Below, piece after piece: positions 35,399-43,658 of a DNA stretch of 64,000 bases. Each line of letters begins with the position of its first letter. The first letter of the stretch is position 1. The notes beneath the pieces were generated by a model. The model was not told where the DNA came from. It did not search any database and was given only the letters and a program-made list of their open reading frames with translations. The translations under genes and the position numbers were made by a program. This DNA is from Nocardia sp. CDC159 (GTDB lineage: Bacteria > Actinomycetota > Actinomycetes > Mycobacteriales > Mycobacteriaceae): NCBI RefSeq assembly GCF_023740735.1, contig NZ_JAMRXH010000006.1:391919-455918 (forward strand), given 5' to 3'.

Positions 35399-35405
35399 GG
35401 GTGTT

Positions 35406-35780
35406 CTACAGCTTTCGGATTCCGTCGAGCACAGCTCGCAACAAGTTCAGGTCGCTGGGGCCGGAATCGGTGTGCACCGGCGCCCGGAAGATCAGGTGCC
35501 CCTCGCTGATCAGATCACCGACGAGGATCTTCGTCACGGCGAGGGGCAGTCTCAGGGTGGCCGACACCTCGGCCACCGATTGCGGGACCCGGCACAGATG
35601 CACGATTTCCGCGTATTCCGGCTCCACGCGCCGCAATCTCGGGGCCGGATGAGATGTCACCACGAGGGTGAGCATGTCCAGGTCGTGTCCCGCACCCATC
35701 GTGCGGCCACCCGTCACGGCGTACGGGCGAACCAGCGGGCCCGCCTGATCGTCGAACCACGGTTGACCGAAGCGAGTCAT
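35406..35780 (-). CDS. DUF742 protein (CvnC-type)
   Basis: This 124-residue protein has the DUF742 pattern: L-V-R-P-Y-A-V-T-G-G-R-T near the N-terminus, then a winged-helix-like core P-E-Y-A-E-I-V-H-L-C, S-V-A-E-V-S, L-P-L-A-V-T-K-I-L-V-G-D-L. It ends in L-L-R-A-V-L-D-G-I-R-K-L. ATG 35780 overlaps the roadblock gene stop as ATGA, so upstream ORF extension is not used. DUF742 proteins are fixed members of actinobacterial conservons, placed between the roadblock protein and the GTPase. Confidence 0.92.
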   Translation of the reverse strand: MTRFGQPWFDDQAGPLVRPYAVTGGRTMGAGHDLDMLTLVVTSHPAPRLRRVEPEYAEIVHLCRVPQSVAEVSATLRLPLAVTKILVGDLISEGHLIFRAPVHTDSGPSDLNLLRAVLDGIRKL

Positions 35781-36202
35781 GACAATCGGTGCTCCACCTG
35801 CGTCGCTAGCCCGTGCCGCGGATCGGTCGACAGGTAGTTGCCCATCCGCTGCACGGTCAGATTCATTTCGTAGGCCACCATACCGAGGTTTGCGTTTTCG
35901 TTCGCCTGCAACGCAATACAAGCGTTGTCTCCGGCGGCGGTGACGAACAGGACCGCGCGATCCAGCTCGATCACCGCCTGCCGCACGCCGCCGCCGTCGA
36001 AACGGCTACCGGCGCTGCGCGCCAACCCGTACAGCGTCGCCGACATGGCGCCGAAGTGCTCGGCGTCCTCGCGGCTCATGGTGGTGGACCGGCCCAGCAG
36101 CAGCCCGTCGGTGGAGTGCACCACGGCATAGCGCACTCCCGCCAGGCGATCGACGAGATCGTCGAGCAGCCAGTTGAGATCACCTGCGTTGGAAGAGGTC
36201 AC
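35777..36202 (-). CDS. roadblock/LC7 domain protein (CvnB-type)
   Basis: This 141-residue protein carries a roadblock/LC7 fold: L-N-W-L-L-D-D-L-V at the start, V-R-Y-A-V-V-H-S-T-D-G-L-L, M-S-A-T-L-Y-G-L-A and a final L-G-M-V-A-Y-E-M-N strand-helix. Roadblock proteins act as regulators of Ras-like GTPases, here probably the gene product at 34817. GTG 36202 is selected because AGGAAGG lies 5 nt upstream; ATG 36220 is possible. It overlaps the kinase gene by 23 bp and the DUF742 gene by 4 bp. Confidence 0.9.
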   Translation of the reverse strand: MTSSNAGDLNWLLDDLVDRLAGVRYAVVHSTDGLLLGRSTTMSREDAEHFGAMSATLYGLARSAGSRFDGGGVRQAVIELDRAVLFVTAAGDNACIALQANENANLGMVAYEMNLTVQRMGNYLSTDPRHGLATQVEHRLS

Positions 36203-38648
36203 CTTCGCCTTCCTGTTCATCCGGATTGTTGGCGGTATGGGGGTCGGGATGGGCCCGACGCCCCTGCCGGGTGCCATTCTCGATGGCGGACATCAGATCT
36301 CGCGCCTGTTCGGCCGAACGCGGGCGCTGCGGCGTGTCCTGCGCGGCGGCCTGCTGGTCGGTCGCCAGCTCCGGTGCCAGGCTGGCCTGGCGCCGACGAC
36401 GCGGCAGCGGCGGCCGGGAATCGTTGCCGGTGTAGGACGGCCGCTGCTCGGTGGCGCGGTGGCGCGGCTCCGGATTGCGGGGTTCCGGGATGTAGCGCGG
36501 CGGTTCCGGTTGCGGCTGCGGGGGTTCCGGCTCCGGCTCGGGCTCGCGCGGCGGCAGCGTCGCCAGCGCCGTCGGCGCGGGCAGCGACTGGGGGACCGGG
36601 ACGGCCGGAATCTGACCGGTGGCCGGGGGTTCCGGACGCCGGGCCGGGGTGCGCTCGGGCAGATGATCGGCCAGCGGCGCGTCGTTGGTGATGAGCGCGC
36701 TGGGGATCAGCACGATCGCGCGGATGCCGCCGTAATCGGATTCCGACAGCCGCACCGAGATGCCGTGCTTGACGCCCAGCTGGGCGACGACGAACAGGCC
36801 CAGGCGCGAATCGGCCGACAGCGTCGCGACACCGAAATCCGGTGGGTCGCGCAGCAATTCGTTGGCGCGCTCGAGATCGGCGGCGGGCATGCCCATGCCC
36901 TGGTCGCTGATCTCCACGACCACGCCCTTGCCGACGATATTGCCGGTGACCTCCACCCGCGACTGCGGCGGGGAGAAGGTGGTGGCGTTGTCGACCAGCT
37001 CGGCGAGCAGGTGGATGAGGTCGGCGACCACGCTGCCGACCACGAACACCTGCGGCATCCGCGCCGTGCGCACCCGCGCGTAGTCCAGGGTCTCACCGAC
37101 GGAGCTGCGCACCAGCTCCACCAGCGGCACCGGCCGCCGCCACTGGCGGCCCGGCTGGCCGCCGCCGAGAATGATCAGGTTCTCGGCGTTGCGGCGCTCG
37201 CGGGTGGCCAGGTGGTCGAGTTTGAAGAAGGTCTCCAGCAGCGCCGGATCCTCCTGCTTCTGCTCGGCCTCGTCGAGGATCTCGAGCTGGCGGTGCACCA
37301 CCATCTGGCTGCGGTGGGCGATGTTGAGGAATACCGCGCGCACACCCTCGCGGGTGCGGGCCTCGGTAACCGCGGCCGCCACGGCCGCGGTGTGCGCCTG
37401 GTTGAAGGCCTTTGCGACGGAACCGATCTCGTCGTGGCCGAAGTCCAGGTGCGCGGCCTCGGTCTCGGGATCGATGTCCTCGCCCTCGCCGAGGCGGCGC
37501 ATGGTGTCGGGCAGCCGGACCTCGGCCAGGGCCAGGGTCTCGGTGCGCAGTCGCTTGAGCCTGCCGATGAGCCGGTTCGCCAGCCACAGCGACAGGACGA
37601 ACGCCAGCACCGACAGCGCCAGGATGCCCGCGCCCGCCAGCAGCGCGTTGCGCGCGGTGCGGTCGCCGTCGACGACGGCGGTGTGGTTGGCGTGGTCGTT
37701 CTGGGCCTGCCAGACCTCGAGCATCTGGCGGTTGAATTGGTCGGAGGCGGCCCGCCATTCGGGGATGCCGATCGGCGGCTGCGGGGGCGCGGTGTTCGTG
37801 GCGGTGCCGGAGGTGCCCGTCGTTCCCGTGCCCGTTCCCGTCCCGTTGCTCGTGCTGGGCTTGGCGGGCGGATGGATGATGAAGTCCTCCATCGTCGCCA
37901 GCTGCTGCCACGCCGAGGAATCGATCACGGCCTGGATGCGCTGGCCCTGCTCACCGCCGATGTCCTTGACCAGCAACGGCAATTCGGTGCGGTAGTAGCC
38001 GACCAGGTTGCGGTATTCGGCCTGCAGCGGCGCGGGCAGGCCCGCGGGGCTGAGCGCGGCCGCGGTCAGCGCGGCGACGCGGGAGTTGGCGTCCATGGCG
38101 CGCAGCTGGCGCAGGGAGTGGCCGAGCTCGTTGGCCACCGCGGCGTCGGGTGCGGTCCGGGCGGTGATGTCGGTGCCGAGTTCGACGCCGGTGAGGATCG
38201 CGGTGTACGCGCCGTAGGTGTCGGGAACCGGCAGCACGCCCGCGTCGACGGCCCCGCGCAGCTGTGGCAGCTGCTTCTTGAGGGTGTCGAAGCCGCCGAG
38301 GTCGGGGCCCATCTTCTCGGCGTCGCTCTCGAGAATCGCGCTTTCGATGCTCTGCATATCCCGCAGGGCGTTGTCGAGCCGCTGCCGCGCCGCACCCAGT
38401 GCCACGGGATCGGGTTCACCGGACAGTGCCCAGAGCGACTGCAGTCGCTCCTGCTCCACCGACGCGATCAGTTCGCGGGTGTGTTTGTTGGCGCCTTCCA
38501 GGATGGACGCCCAATGCCTGGCATGCTGTCCTTCCCGTACCAAGTAGCCCGCCGCGCCCACACCGATCACGAGCAGGGCGAGGCTCGGGACGAGTGCGAT
38601 CGCGAGAATGCGGGCCCTAATACCTAGCCTCGCTCTCAGCATCGGCAC
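36180..38648 (-). CDS. conservon sensor histidine kinase (CvnA-type, NIT and HATPase domains)
   Basis: This 822-residue membrane protein starts with a transmembrane helix (about 12-33). A large extracytoplasmic nitrate/nitrite-sensor-like helical domain extends to about 310, interrupted by a Gly/Thr-rich insert near 260-275. A second membrane helix (about 323-343), a HAMP segment and the kinase follow. The HATPase has E-L-V-D-N-A-T (N box) near 577 and D-Q-G-M-G-M (G1) near 607. The C-terminal 200 residues are Pro/Glu/Arg-rich and disordered. GTG 38648 has AAAGGA 6 nt upstream. It is the first gene of the conservon operon. Confidence 0.92.
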   Translation of the reverse strand: MPMLRARLGIRARILAIALVPSLALLVIGVGAAGYLVREGQHARHWASILEGANKHTRELIASVEQERLQSLWALSGEPDPVALGAARQRLDNALRDMQSIESAILESDAEKMGPDLGGFDTLKKQLPQLRGAVDAGVLPVPDTYGAYTAILTGVELGTDITARTAPDAAVANELGHSLRQLRAMDANSRVAALTAAALSPAGLPAPLQAEYRNLVGYYRTELPLLVKDIGGEQGQRIQAVIDSSAWQQLATMEDFIIHPPAKPSTSNGTGTGTGTTGTSGTATNTAPPQPPIGIPEWRAASDQFNRQMLEVWQAQNDHANHTAVVDGDRTARNALLAGAGILALSVLAFVLSLWLANRLIGRLKRLRTETLALAEVRLPDTMRRLGEGEDIDPETEAAHLDFGHDEIGSVAKAFNQAHTAAVAAAVTEARTREGVRAVFLNIAHRSQMVVHRQLEILDEAEQKQEDPALLETFFKLDHLATRERRNAENLIILGGGQPGRQWRRPVPLVELVRSSVGETLDYARVRTARMPQVFVVGSVVADLIHLLAELVDNATTFSPPQSRVEVTGNIVGKGVVVEISDQGMGMPAADLERANELLRDPPDFGVATLSADSRLGLFVVAQLGVKHGISVRLSESDYGGIRAIVLIPSALITNDAPLADHLPERTPARRPEPPATGQIPAVPVPQSLPAPTALATLPPREPEPEPEPPQPQPEPPRYIPEPRNPEPRHRATEQRPSYTGNDSRPPLPRRRRQASLAPELATDQQAAAQDTPQRPRSAEQARDLMSAIENGTRQGRRAHPDPHTANNPDEQEGEGDLFQRR

Positions 38649-38758
38649 AAAATATCCTTTCCGGGTGGACACTGCCACTCGGTCCCATTGAGCGAGATTG
38701 GATTTGACAACCGCCCGGCAATCCTGCGCGCACGCAGTTTCGTGTCGGTGCGGTCTTC

Positions 38759-38764
38759 TAGACT
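38759..38764 (+). promoter_or_regulatory. -10 element TAGACT, leaderless LysE gene
   Basis: TAGACT is followed by 6 nt and ATG 38771, with no Shine-Dalgarno. Confidence 0.55.
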
Positions 38765-38770
38765 GGCGCG

Positions 38771-39400
38771 ATGATGTCTACCGCGCAGGTGCTGGGTGTG
38801 AGTGGGGCGATGCTGCTGGGCGCGATGGCGCCCGGGCCGGATTTCGTTATCGTGGCGCGTAATTCGATGCTGTCGGGCCGCCGCGCGGGGATGGCCTCGG
38901 CCGCCGGAATCGCACTCGGGGTGTTCGCGTGGGCGGCACTGTCCGGGCTGGGTGTCGCGGGTTTGCTGGCGGCCTCGGCCATCGCCTTCACTGTGGTGAA
39001 GTTGGCAGGCGCCGCATATCTGCTATTTCTCGGAATTCGGGCATTGCTCGCCGCGCGCCGGGGCGGTTACGAGATGACGGCCGAACTAGATGGCCAGGGC
39101 GTCGGCCCGCGCACGGCCTTCCGGCAGGGCCTGCTCAACAATCTGCTCAATCCCAAGGCCGCGGTCTTCTTCCTGGCCCTGCTCCCGCAGTTCCTGCCCG
39201 CCGCCCCCGCCCTCGTCGACACCGCCGAACTGGCCCTGACCGCCACAGCGGTCACCCTCGCCTGGTTCCTGATCCTCGCCCTCGGCATCGCCAGCCTGCG
39301 CCACGTCTTCACCCGCGCCCGAGTCCGCCGCGCCATCGACGCTGCCATGGGCACCCTGCTGGTCGCGCTCGGCGTCCGGATCGCGGTGCAGACCAGCTGA
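38771..39400 (+). CDS. LysE family amino-acid exporter
   Basis: This 209-residue membrane protein has six predicted helices and the LysE/RhtB signature G-A-M-A-P-G-P-D-F near residues 17-25. F-R-Q-G-L-L-N-N-L-L-N-P-K-A-A-V-F-F lies in the middle. The family exports amino acids or homoserine-lactone-like compounds using proton motive force. ATG 38771 is supported by the leaderless -10; the second ATG directly follows and could also be used. The gene stands alone next to a decayed oxidoreductase. Confidence 0.9.
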   Translation: MMSTAQVLGVSGAMLLGAMAPGPDFVIVARNSMLSGRRAGMASAAGIALGVFAWAALSGLGVAGLLAASAIAFTVVKLAGAAYLLFLGIRALLAARRGGYEMTAELDGQGVGPRTAFRQGLLNNLLNPKAAVFFLALLPQFLPAAPALVDTAELALTATAVTLAWFLILALGIASLRHVFTRARVRRAIDAAMGTLLVALGVRIAVQTS

Positions 39401-39439
39401 ATTCGGCCCCGCAATCGGGCCCCGCTGTCGTGGCCGCAT

Positions 39440-39680
39440 CCCGGGTTGATGCCGAGCCTGGACTTTCCCATTCGGGCCGATTCGGGGGAGTTCTGCGCCG
39501 ACCTCGATCGCCGAGTACTCGACGCAGGTGGTCGCCTCTACTTCGCCGAGGGAGACGATCCGGGCGATGTATCCCCGGCTCGACGAGTGGCGGCGGGTTC
39601 GCGATGGCGTGGACCCGGGGCGGGTGTTCGTCTCCGACCTGGCGCGGCGGTTGCGGCTGGTCGACGACCCTGTGGGGTGA
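39440..39680 (+). pseudogene. FAD-binding oxidoreductase C-terminal remnant (DprE1/gulonolactone oxidase-like)
   Basis: One frame reads [25 protein letters not shown]. About 39550 the coding signal moves to another frame, giving [12 protein letters not shown], then [15 protein letters not shown] up to TGA 39678-39680. The order matches the C-terminus of DprE1-type FAD oxidoreductases. The FAD domain is missing and there is a frameshift or small deletion, so the gene is dead. Confidence 0.65.
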
Positions 39681-39756
39681 TTTGTGCCGTTCTGTCCGGG
39701 GCGGGGGCGGAGTAGATTGTGTGTATCTTACGGTTACTCACAGGTAGGAGGCGACG

Positions 39757-41310
39757 ATGCCGGTGCCGGAAGCCGCGGTGTTCGAGAGGCTGCGGGGGTT
39801 CGCCGCGGTCGATCAGGGCCAGGAGCATGCCGTCCGCGCGATCAACGAGGTCTTCACCGGGCGGGCGCTGGGTGAGGTGCCGGTCGGGACGGCCGCCGAT
39901 GTCGAGATCGCCTTCGTGAAGGCCCGTGCGGCGCAGGCGGATTGGGCCGCCCGCTCGCCGAAGGAGCGCGCCGAGGTGTTCGATCGCTATCGGGCGCTGA
40001 TCGTGGACAACCGCGAGTATTTGATGGATGTCATCCAGGCCGAGACCGGGAAGGCGCGCTGGGCGGCGCAGGAGGAGATCATGGGCCTGATCTTCGCCGC
40101 CCGGTACTTCTCGCGGGTCGCGCCGCAGCTGCTCGCCTCGCACAAGGTGGCGGGCGCGTTCCCGATTCTGAACCGGGCCGCCGTGCGCACTCAGCCCAAG
40201 GGCGTGGTCGGGGTGATCGCGCCGTGGAACTATCCGATGCTGTTATCGATCGGCGATTCGATTCCGGCGCTGCTGGCCGGTAATGCCGTGGTGGTCAAGC
40301 CGGACAGCCAGACGCCGTATTCGTCCCTGGCGAATGTGGAGCTGCTGTGGCAGGCCGGACTGCCCAAGGATCTGCTGCAGGTCGTGCCCGGTCCGGGCGG
40401 GGTGGTCGGCACCGCCATCGTGGACGCGTGCGATTACCTGATGTTCACCGGCTCCTCGGCGACCGGGCGCACCCTGGCCGCTCAGTGCGGGCAGCGGTTG
40501 ATCGGATTCTCTGCCGAACTGGGCGGCAAGAATCCGATGATCGTGACCCGCGGCGCGAATCTGGACAAGGCCGCCAAGGCCGCTGTGCGCGCGTGTTTTT
40601 CCAATGCCGGGCAGCTGTGCATCTCGATCGAGCGGCTGTATGTGGAGCGGGCCGTGGCCGACGCGTTCACCGAGAAGTTCGTGGCGGCGGTGCGGGCGGC
40701 GAAACTCGGTGCGGCCTATGACTATTCGGTTGATATCGGCAGCCTGATCTCCGAGGCGCAGCTCGAGACCGTCACCAAACATGTCGCCGACGCCACCTCC
40801 AAGGGAGCGAAGGTGCTGGCCGGAGGTAATGCCCGTCCCGATATCGGCCCGCTGTTCTTCGAGCCGACCGTGCTGTCGGAGGTCACCGACGAGATGGCGT
40901 GCGGGCGCGAGGAGACCTTCGGCCCGCTGGTGTCGATCTATCCGGTCACCAATGTCGAGGAGGCCATCGAGCGGGCCAACGACACCGAATACGGCCTGAA
41001 CGCCAGCGTCTGGGCGGCGAGCAAGGCCGACGGCGAGCGGATCGCCGAGCGCCTGCACGCCGGAACCGTCTGTGTCGACGAGGGTTACGCCCCCGCCTGG
41101 GGCAGCACGGGCGCGCCGATGGGCGGTATGGGGATCTCCGGCGTCGGCCGCCGCCACGGTCCCGACGGCCTGCTGAAGTTCACCGAACCGCAGACCGTCG
41201 TCGTCACCCGCTTCCTGAATCTCGATGCGCCGTGGGGCATTCCGCAGAGCAGGTGGCAGCCGTTCCTGATGGGCGTCGCCCGGGCGATCCGGTTCCTGCC
41301 GGGCCGCTGA
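39757..41310 (+). CDS. succinate-semialdehyde dehydrogenase-type aldehyde dehydrogenase
   Basis: This 517-residue NAD(P)-dependent enzyme has A-P-W-N-Y-P near 156, K-P-D near 182, general base Glu254 in A-E-L-G-G-K, and catalytic Cys288 in G-Q-L-C-I. R-E-E-T-F-G-P appears near 386. Overall character matches the GabD2-like succinic semialdehyde dehydrogenases of mycobacteria. GGTAGGAGG precedes ATG 39757. No GABA transaminase is close by, so the aldehyde substrate is not certain. It is convergent with the secreted lipase gene, with 10 bp between the two. Confidence 0.87.
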   Translation: MPVPEAAVFERLRGFAAVDQGQEHAVRAINEVFTGRALGEVPVGTAADVEIAFVKARAAQADWAARSPKERAEVFDRYRALIVDNREYLMDVIQAETGKARWAAQEEIMGLIFAARYFSRVAPQLLASHKVAGAFPILNRAAVRTQPKGVVGVIAPWNYPMLLSIGDSIPALLAGNAVVVKPDSQTPYSSLANVELLWQAGLPKDLLQVVPGPGGVVGTAIVDACDYLMFTGSSATGRTLAAQCGQRLIGFSAELGGKNPMIVTRGANLDKAAKAAVRACFSNAGQLCISIERLYVERAVADAFTEKFVAAVRAAKLGAAYDYSVDIGSLISEAQLETVTKHVADATSKGAKVLAGGNARPDIGPLFFEPTVLSEVTDEMACGREETFGPLVSIYPVTNVEEAIERANDTEYGLNASVWAASKADGERIAERLHAGTVCVDEGYAPAWGSTGAPMGGMGISGVGRRHGPDGLLKFTEPQTVVVTRFLNLDAPWGIPQSRWQPFLMGVARAIRFLPGR

Positions 41311-41320
41311 GCGCGGTGGG

Positions 41321-42547
41321 TCAGCGGCCGAAGCGGGCGTCGACCCAGGGCAGGGCGTCGTCGAAGGAGACGTCGAGCACGCCGCGGTGATCGGCGCCGG
41401 GGTAGTTGCGGTAGGCGACGGGCTGGCCGGTCAGTTTCTGCTGGGCGACCATGGCGTCGGTGGCGGGCGGGGTGACCACGGTGTCGGCGCGCCCCTGGGC
41501 GACCAGCAGGGGGACCGGCAGCCGGAGCGGACTGGGATCATTGTCGTCCAGGACGCCGATCAGAGCGGAGGCATCGGCGTCGCTACGGAATACCTCGCCG
41601 CCGGGCAGCCCGCCCCAGGAGTCGCGCTCGCGCAGCCCGCCGATGCACCGCTCGTCGGCCTGCGGCAGCAGTGCCAGCGCCGCCGGGGTGAGGAAGCGGG
41701 CGGGATCGATATCGGCGACGGTCTGCGCACCGCGAACCAGCAACGGTACGAACGCGATTCCGCTGCCCGCCGCGCTGGCCAGCTCCGAGCTGCCCGCATT
41801 GGCGGCGAGCGTGCCCGCGCGGATGGTCAGGCCGACATGGGAGGCCGGAGCCAGCGCCACCGCGCCGAGCAGGCGCAGTTGCGGGGCCCAGCCCTGGGCC
41901 CGGGCGGCGGTGAAGATCGCGGCCTGCCCGCCCTGGGAGTGACCCATCGCGACCCAGCGCGTGCCGATGCCCGGCTCGATCTCCCGCGCGGCCAGCGCCA
42001 TATCGGCGACCGCGCGCTGTTCCATCTCGCCGATCAGATAGCCATGCCCACCGGCGGTCCCCAGACCCTGATAGTCGGTCTGCGCCACGGCGTATCCGGC
42101 GGCTACCCAGCGCGCCTGAACCGCGCGCACCTGCGCGGTGTAGTCGTGGGCGGGGTAGTCCGGACCGGTGTCGCGCGAGGGCGCGCAGCCGTCGGCCACC
42201 CCGGTGGTCCCGTGCGCCCACGAGATCAGCGGCCAACCCCCTTGCGGCGCATCGCCTTCGGGTACGGCCACCGTTCCCGAGACCGCCACCGCGCGGCCCT
42301 GCGCGTCCACCGAGCGATACAGCACGAGGTAGTTGCGCGCGCCCGGGACCGCGGGATCGCCGGTCAACGGCCGAGACCAGATCACCGAACCGTGCGCGCC
42401 GGATATGAGATCGGCTGGTGCGGAATAGAATTCGAGCCCGTCGGGGGCTCCTCCCGCCGCCTGCGCCGCCGGATCCGGAACCGCCGCCAGCGCCAATACC
42501 GCCGCGATTCCCGCCACCAACCCTCGAACCCGCGCCCTCGTTGCCAC
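41321..42547 (-). CDS. secreted lipase, LIP family
   Basis: This 408-residue protein has a signal peptide ending at A-A-Q-A-A near residue 31. The body has G-W-P-L-I-S-W-A-H-G-T-T-G (oxyanion side), the nucleophile elbow G-H-S-Q-G-G near 202-207, an acid in G-R-A-D-T-V-V and the histidine in G-A-D-H-R-G. These match the secretory LIP family (PF03583), whose bacterial members hydrolyse triacylglycerols or other esters. Cysteines in D-G-C-A-P and E-R-C-I-G probably form a disulfide. GTG 42547 has GGAGG 7 nt upstream. Confidence 0.87.
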   Translation of the reverse strand: MATRARVRGLVAGIAAVLALAAVPDPAAQAAGGAPDGLEFYSAPADLISGAHGSVIWSRPLTGDPAVPGARNYLVLYRSVDAQGRAVAVSGTVAVPEGDAPQGGWPLISWAHGTTGVADGCAPSRDTGPDYPAHDYTAQVRAVQARWVAAGYAVAQTDYQGLGTAGGHGYLIGEMEQRAVADMALAAREIEPGIGTRWVAMGHSQGGQAAIFTAARAQGWAPQLRLLGAVALAPASHVGLTIRAGTLAANAGSSELASAAGSGIAFVPLLVRGAQTVADIDPARFLTPAALALLPQADERCIGGLRERDSWGGLPGGEVFRSDADASALIGVLDDNDPSPLRLPVPLLVAQGRADTVVTPPATDAMVAQQKLTGQPVAYRNYPGADHRGVLDVSFDDALPWVDARFGR

Positions 42548-42634
42548 GCGCACACCTCCGCCGTCACTGAACCGTCTCCCGACGTTACAAGAACGTTGTT
42601 CGCCCCGGGGACCACTGTTCGAGGGGCGTGGCGA

Positions 42635-43210
42635 TCAGCGCGAATACGTGGCGGTGAGGGAGCCCTGTGCGATGGAGGCCTGTTCGATCGATGTTCTCGC
42701 CTGGTCCGGCGGGGTTTCCCAGGGCAGTGACAGGCGGTTGGGCAGGGCGTGGACGGTGAAGCGGTAGTGATGGATTCCGGTGTCCGGCGGCGGACAGGGA
42801 ACGGCGTAGTCGGCGCGGCCCGCGCTGTTGGTCAGAACCGTTCCGTCGACCAGGGTGCCGCTGCCGGAGATCTCGGTGATCGTGGCGGGGATATCGATGA
42901 TCACCCAGTGGGTGAACCCGCCGTCCGCAGCGTCGGGATCGTCGACGATGAGGGCGAAGCGCGCGGTCTCCGGCGGCGTCGTCCAGGACAGCGGCAGCAC
43001 CCGGCCGCCTTTGGCGCAGGTGTACTCGTCCGGCAGCGCGGCGCCATCGACGACGGCGCTGCTGGTCACCCGAATCTGGTGGGTCGCGGGCGGATCGGCC
43101 GCGGTCGTGGTGGTGGTCGACGGCGGTGTGGAACCGGAATCGGAACACCCGGCCGTCGCGGCGAGGGTCAGCACCGCGGCGGCGACCAGGCGAACCCGGC
43201 GGCTGGACAT
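42635..43210 (-). CDS. YbhB/YbcL (PEBP) family lipoprotein
   Basis: This 191-residue lipoprotein has a lipobox T-A-G-C at 19-22, a Ser/Thr/Pro-rich spacer, then the phosphatidylethanolamine-binding fold: L-P-L-S-W-T-T-P-P-E-T, D-D-P-D-A, H-W-V-I-I-D-I-P, and a late G-I-H-H-Y-R-F-T-V-H-A-L. Members bind phospholipid head groups or act in unknown envelope roles. The start ATG at 43210 has TAGGCT 6 nt upstream (leaderless). It is separated from DUF779 by a hairpin. Confidence 0.9.
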   Translation of the reverse strand: MSSRRVRLVAAAVLTLAATAGCSDSGSTPPSTTTTTAADPPATHQIRVTSSAVVDGAALPDEYTCAKGGRVLPLSWTTPPETARFALIVDDPDAADGGFTHWVIIDIPATITEISGSGTLVDGTVLTNSAGRADYAVPCPPPDTGIHHYRFTVHALPNRLSLPWETPPDQARTSIEQASIAQGSLTATYSR

Positions 43211-43216
43211 GGTTCG

Positions 43217-43222
43217 AGCCTA
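43217..43222 (-). promoter_or_regulatory. -10 element TAGGCT, leaderless PEBP gene
   Basis: On the minus strand TAGGCT is followed by 6 nt and the ATG at 43210. The same hexamer precedes the NUDIX gene. Confidence 0.5.
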
Positions 43223-43258
43223 GAGCCCGCGCCGCCGGGTGTTCGCGGGAACGGGCTC
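43223..43258 (-). terminator. hairpin at end of aldA-DUF779 operon
   Basis: GAGCCCG and CGGGCTC arms, with extra internal CGCG pairing, form a GC-rich stem at the DUF779 stop codon. There is no T-tract. The next gene downstream has its own promoter. Confidence 0.4.
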
Positions 43259-43658
43259 AATCCCCTAGGTCCGCACCCGTTCGCGGCGGATCCGCCGCGA
43301 ACTGTTCGGCCTCGGCGTCGGTGAGCAGCCGGGAACGGATCAAAAAGCGCATGCCCTCGGGCGCCTCCAGCGAGAATCCGCTGCCGCGCCCGGGAACCAC
43401 GTCCACGGTGAGATGGGTGTGCCGCCAGTATTCGAATTGATCGGCGCTCATCCAGAACTCGGTGTTCCCGGGCAGCTCGCCGAGCAGCACATCGGCCGCG
43501 CCGACCCGGAATTCACCGCGCGGGTAGCACATGGGTGAGCTGCCGTCGCAGCAGCCGCCGGACTGGTGGAACATCACCGGCCCGTACCGCTCGACGAGAT
43601 CGCCGAGCAGCCGGGCCGCGTCCTCGGTGATGTCTATGCGCGAGAGGGGTTGCGCCAT
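43257..43658 (-). CDS. DUF779 domain protein
   Basis: This 133-residue protein has the DUF779 core: V-M-F-H-Q-S-G-G-C-C-D-G-S-S-P-M-C-Y near residues 33-50, with three conserved cysteines, and F-W-M-S-A-D-Q-F-E-Y-W-R-H-T-H later. DUF779 genes are commonly found directly after acetaldehyde-type dehydrogenases and may bind metal or assist them. The ATG at 43658 shares a base with the dehydrogenase stop, so the two are translationally coupled. Confidence 0.9.
   Translation of the reverse strand: MAQPLSRIDITEDAARLLGDLVERYGPVMFHQSGGCCDGSSPMCYPRGEFRVGAADVLLGELPGNTEFWMSADQFEYWRHTHLTVDVVPGRGSGFSLEAPEGMRFLIRSRLLTDAEAEQFAADPPRTGADLGD

Noticed and set aside
36174..38627. A long plus-strand frame opposite the conservon kinase.
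   Set aside because: The translation is repetitive Arg/Gly/Val sequence mirroring the kinase codons, and the minus-strand kinase has intact HATPase motifs.
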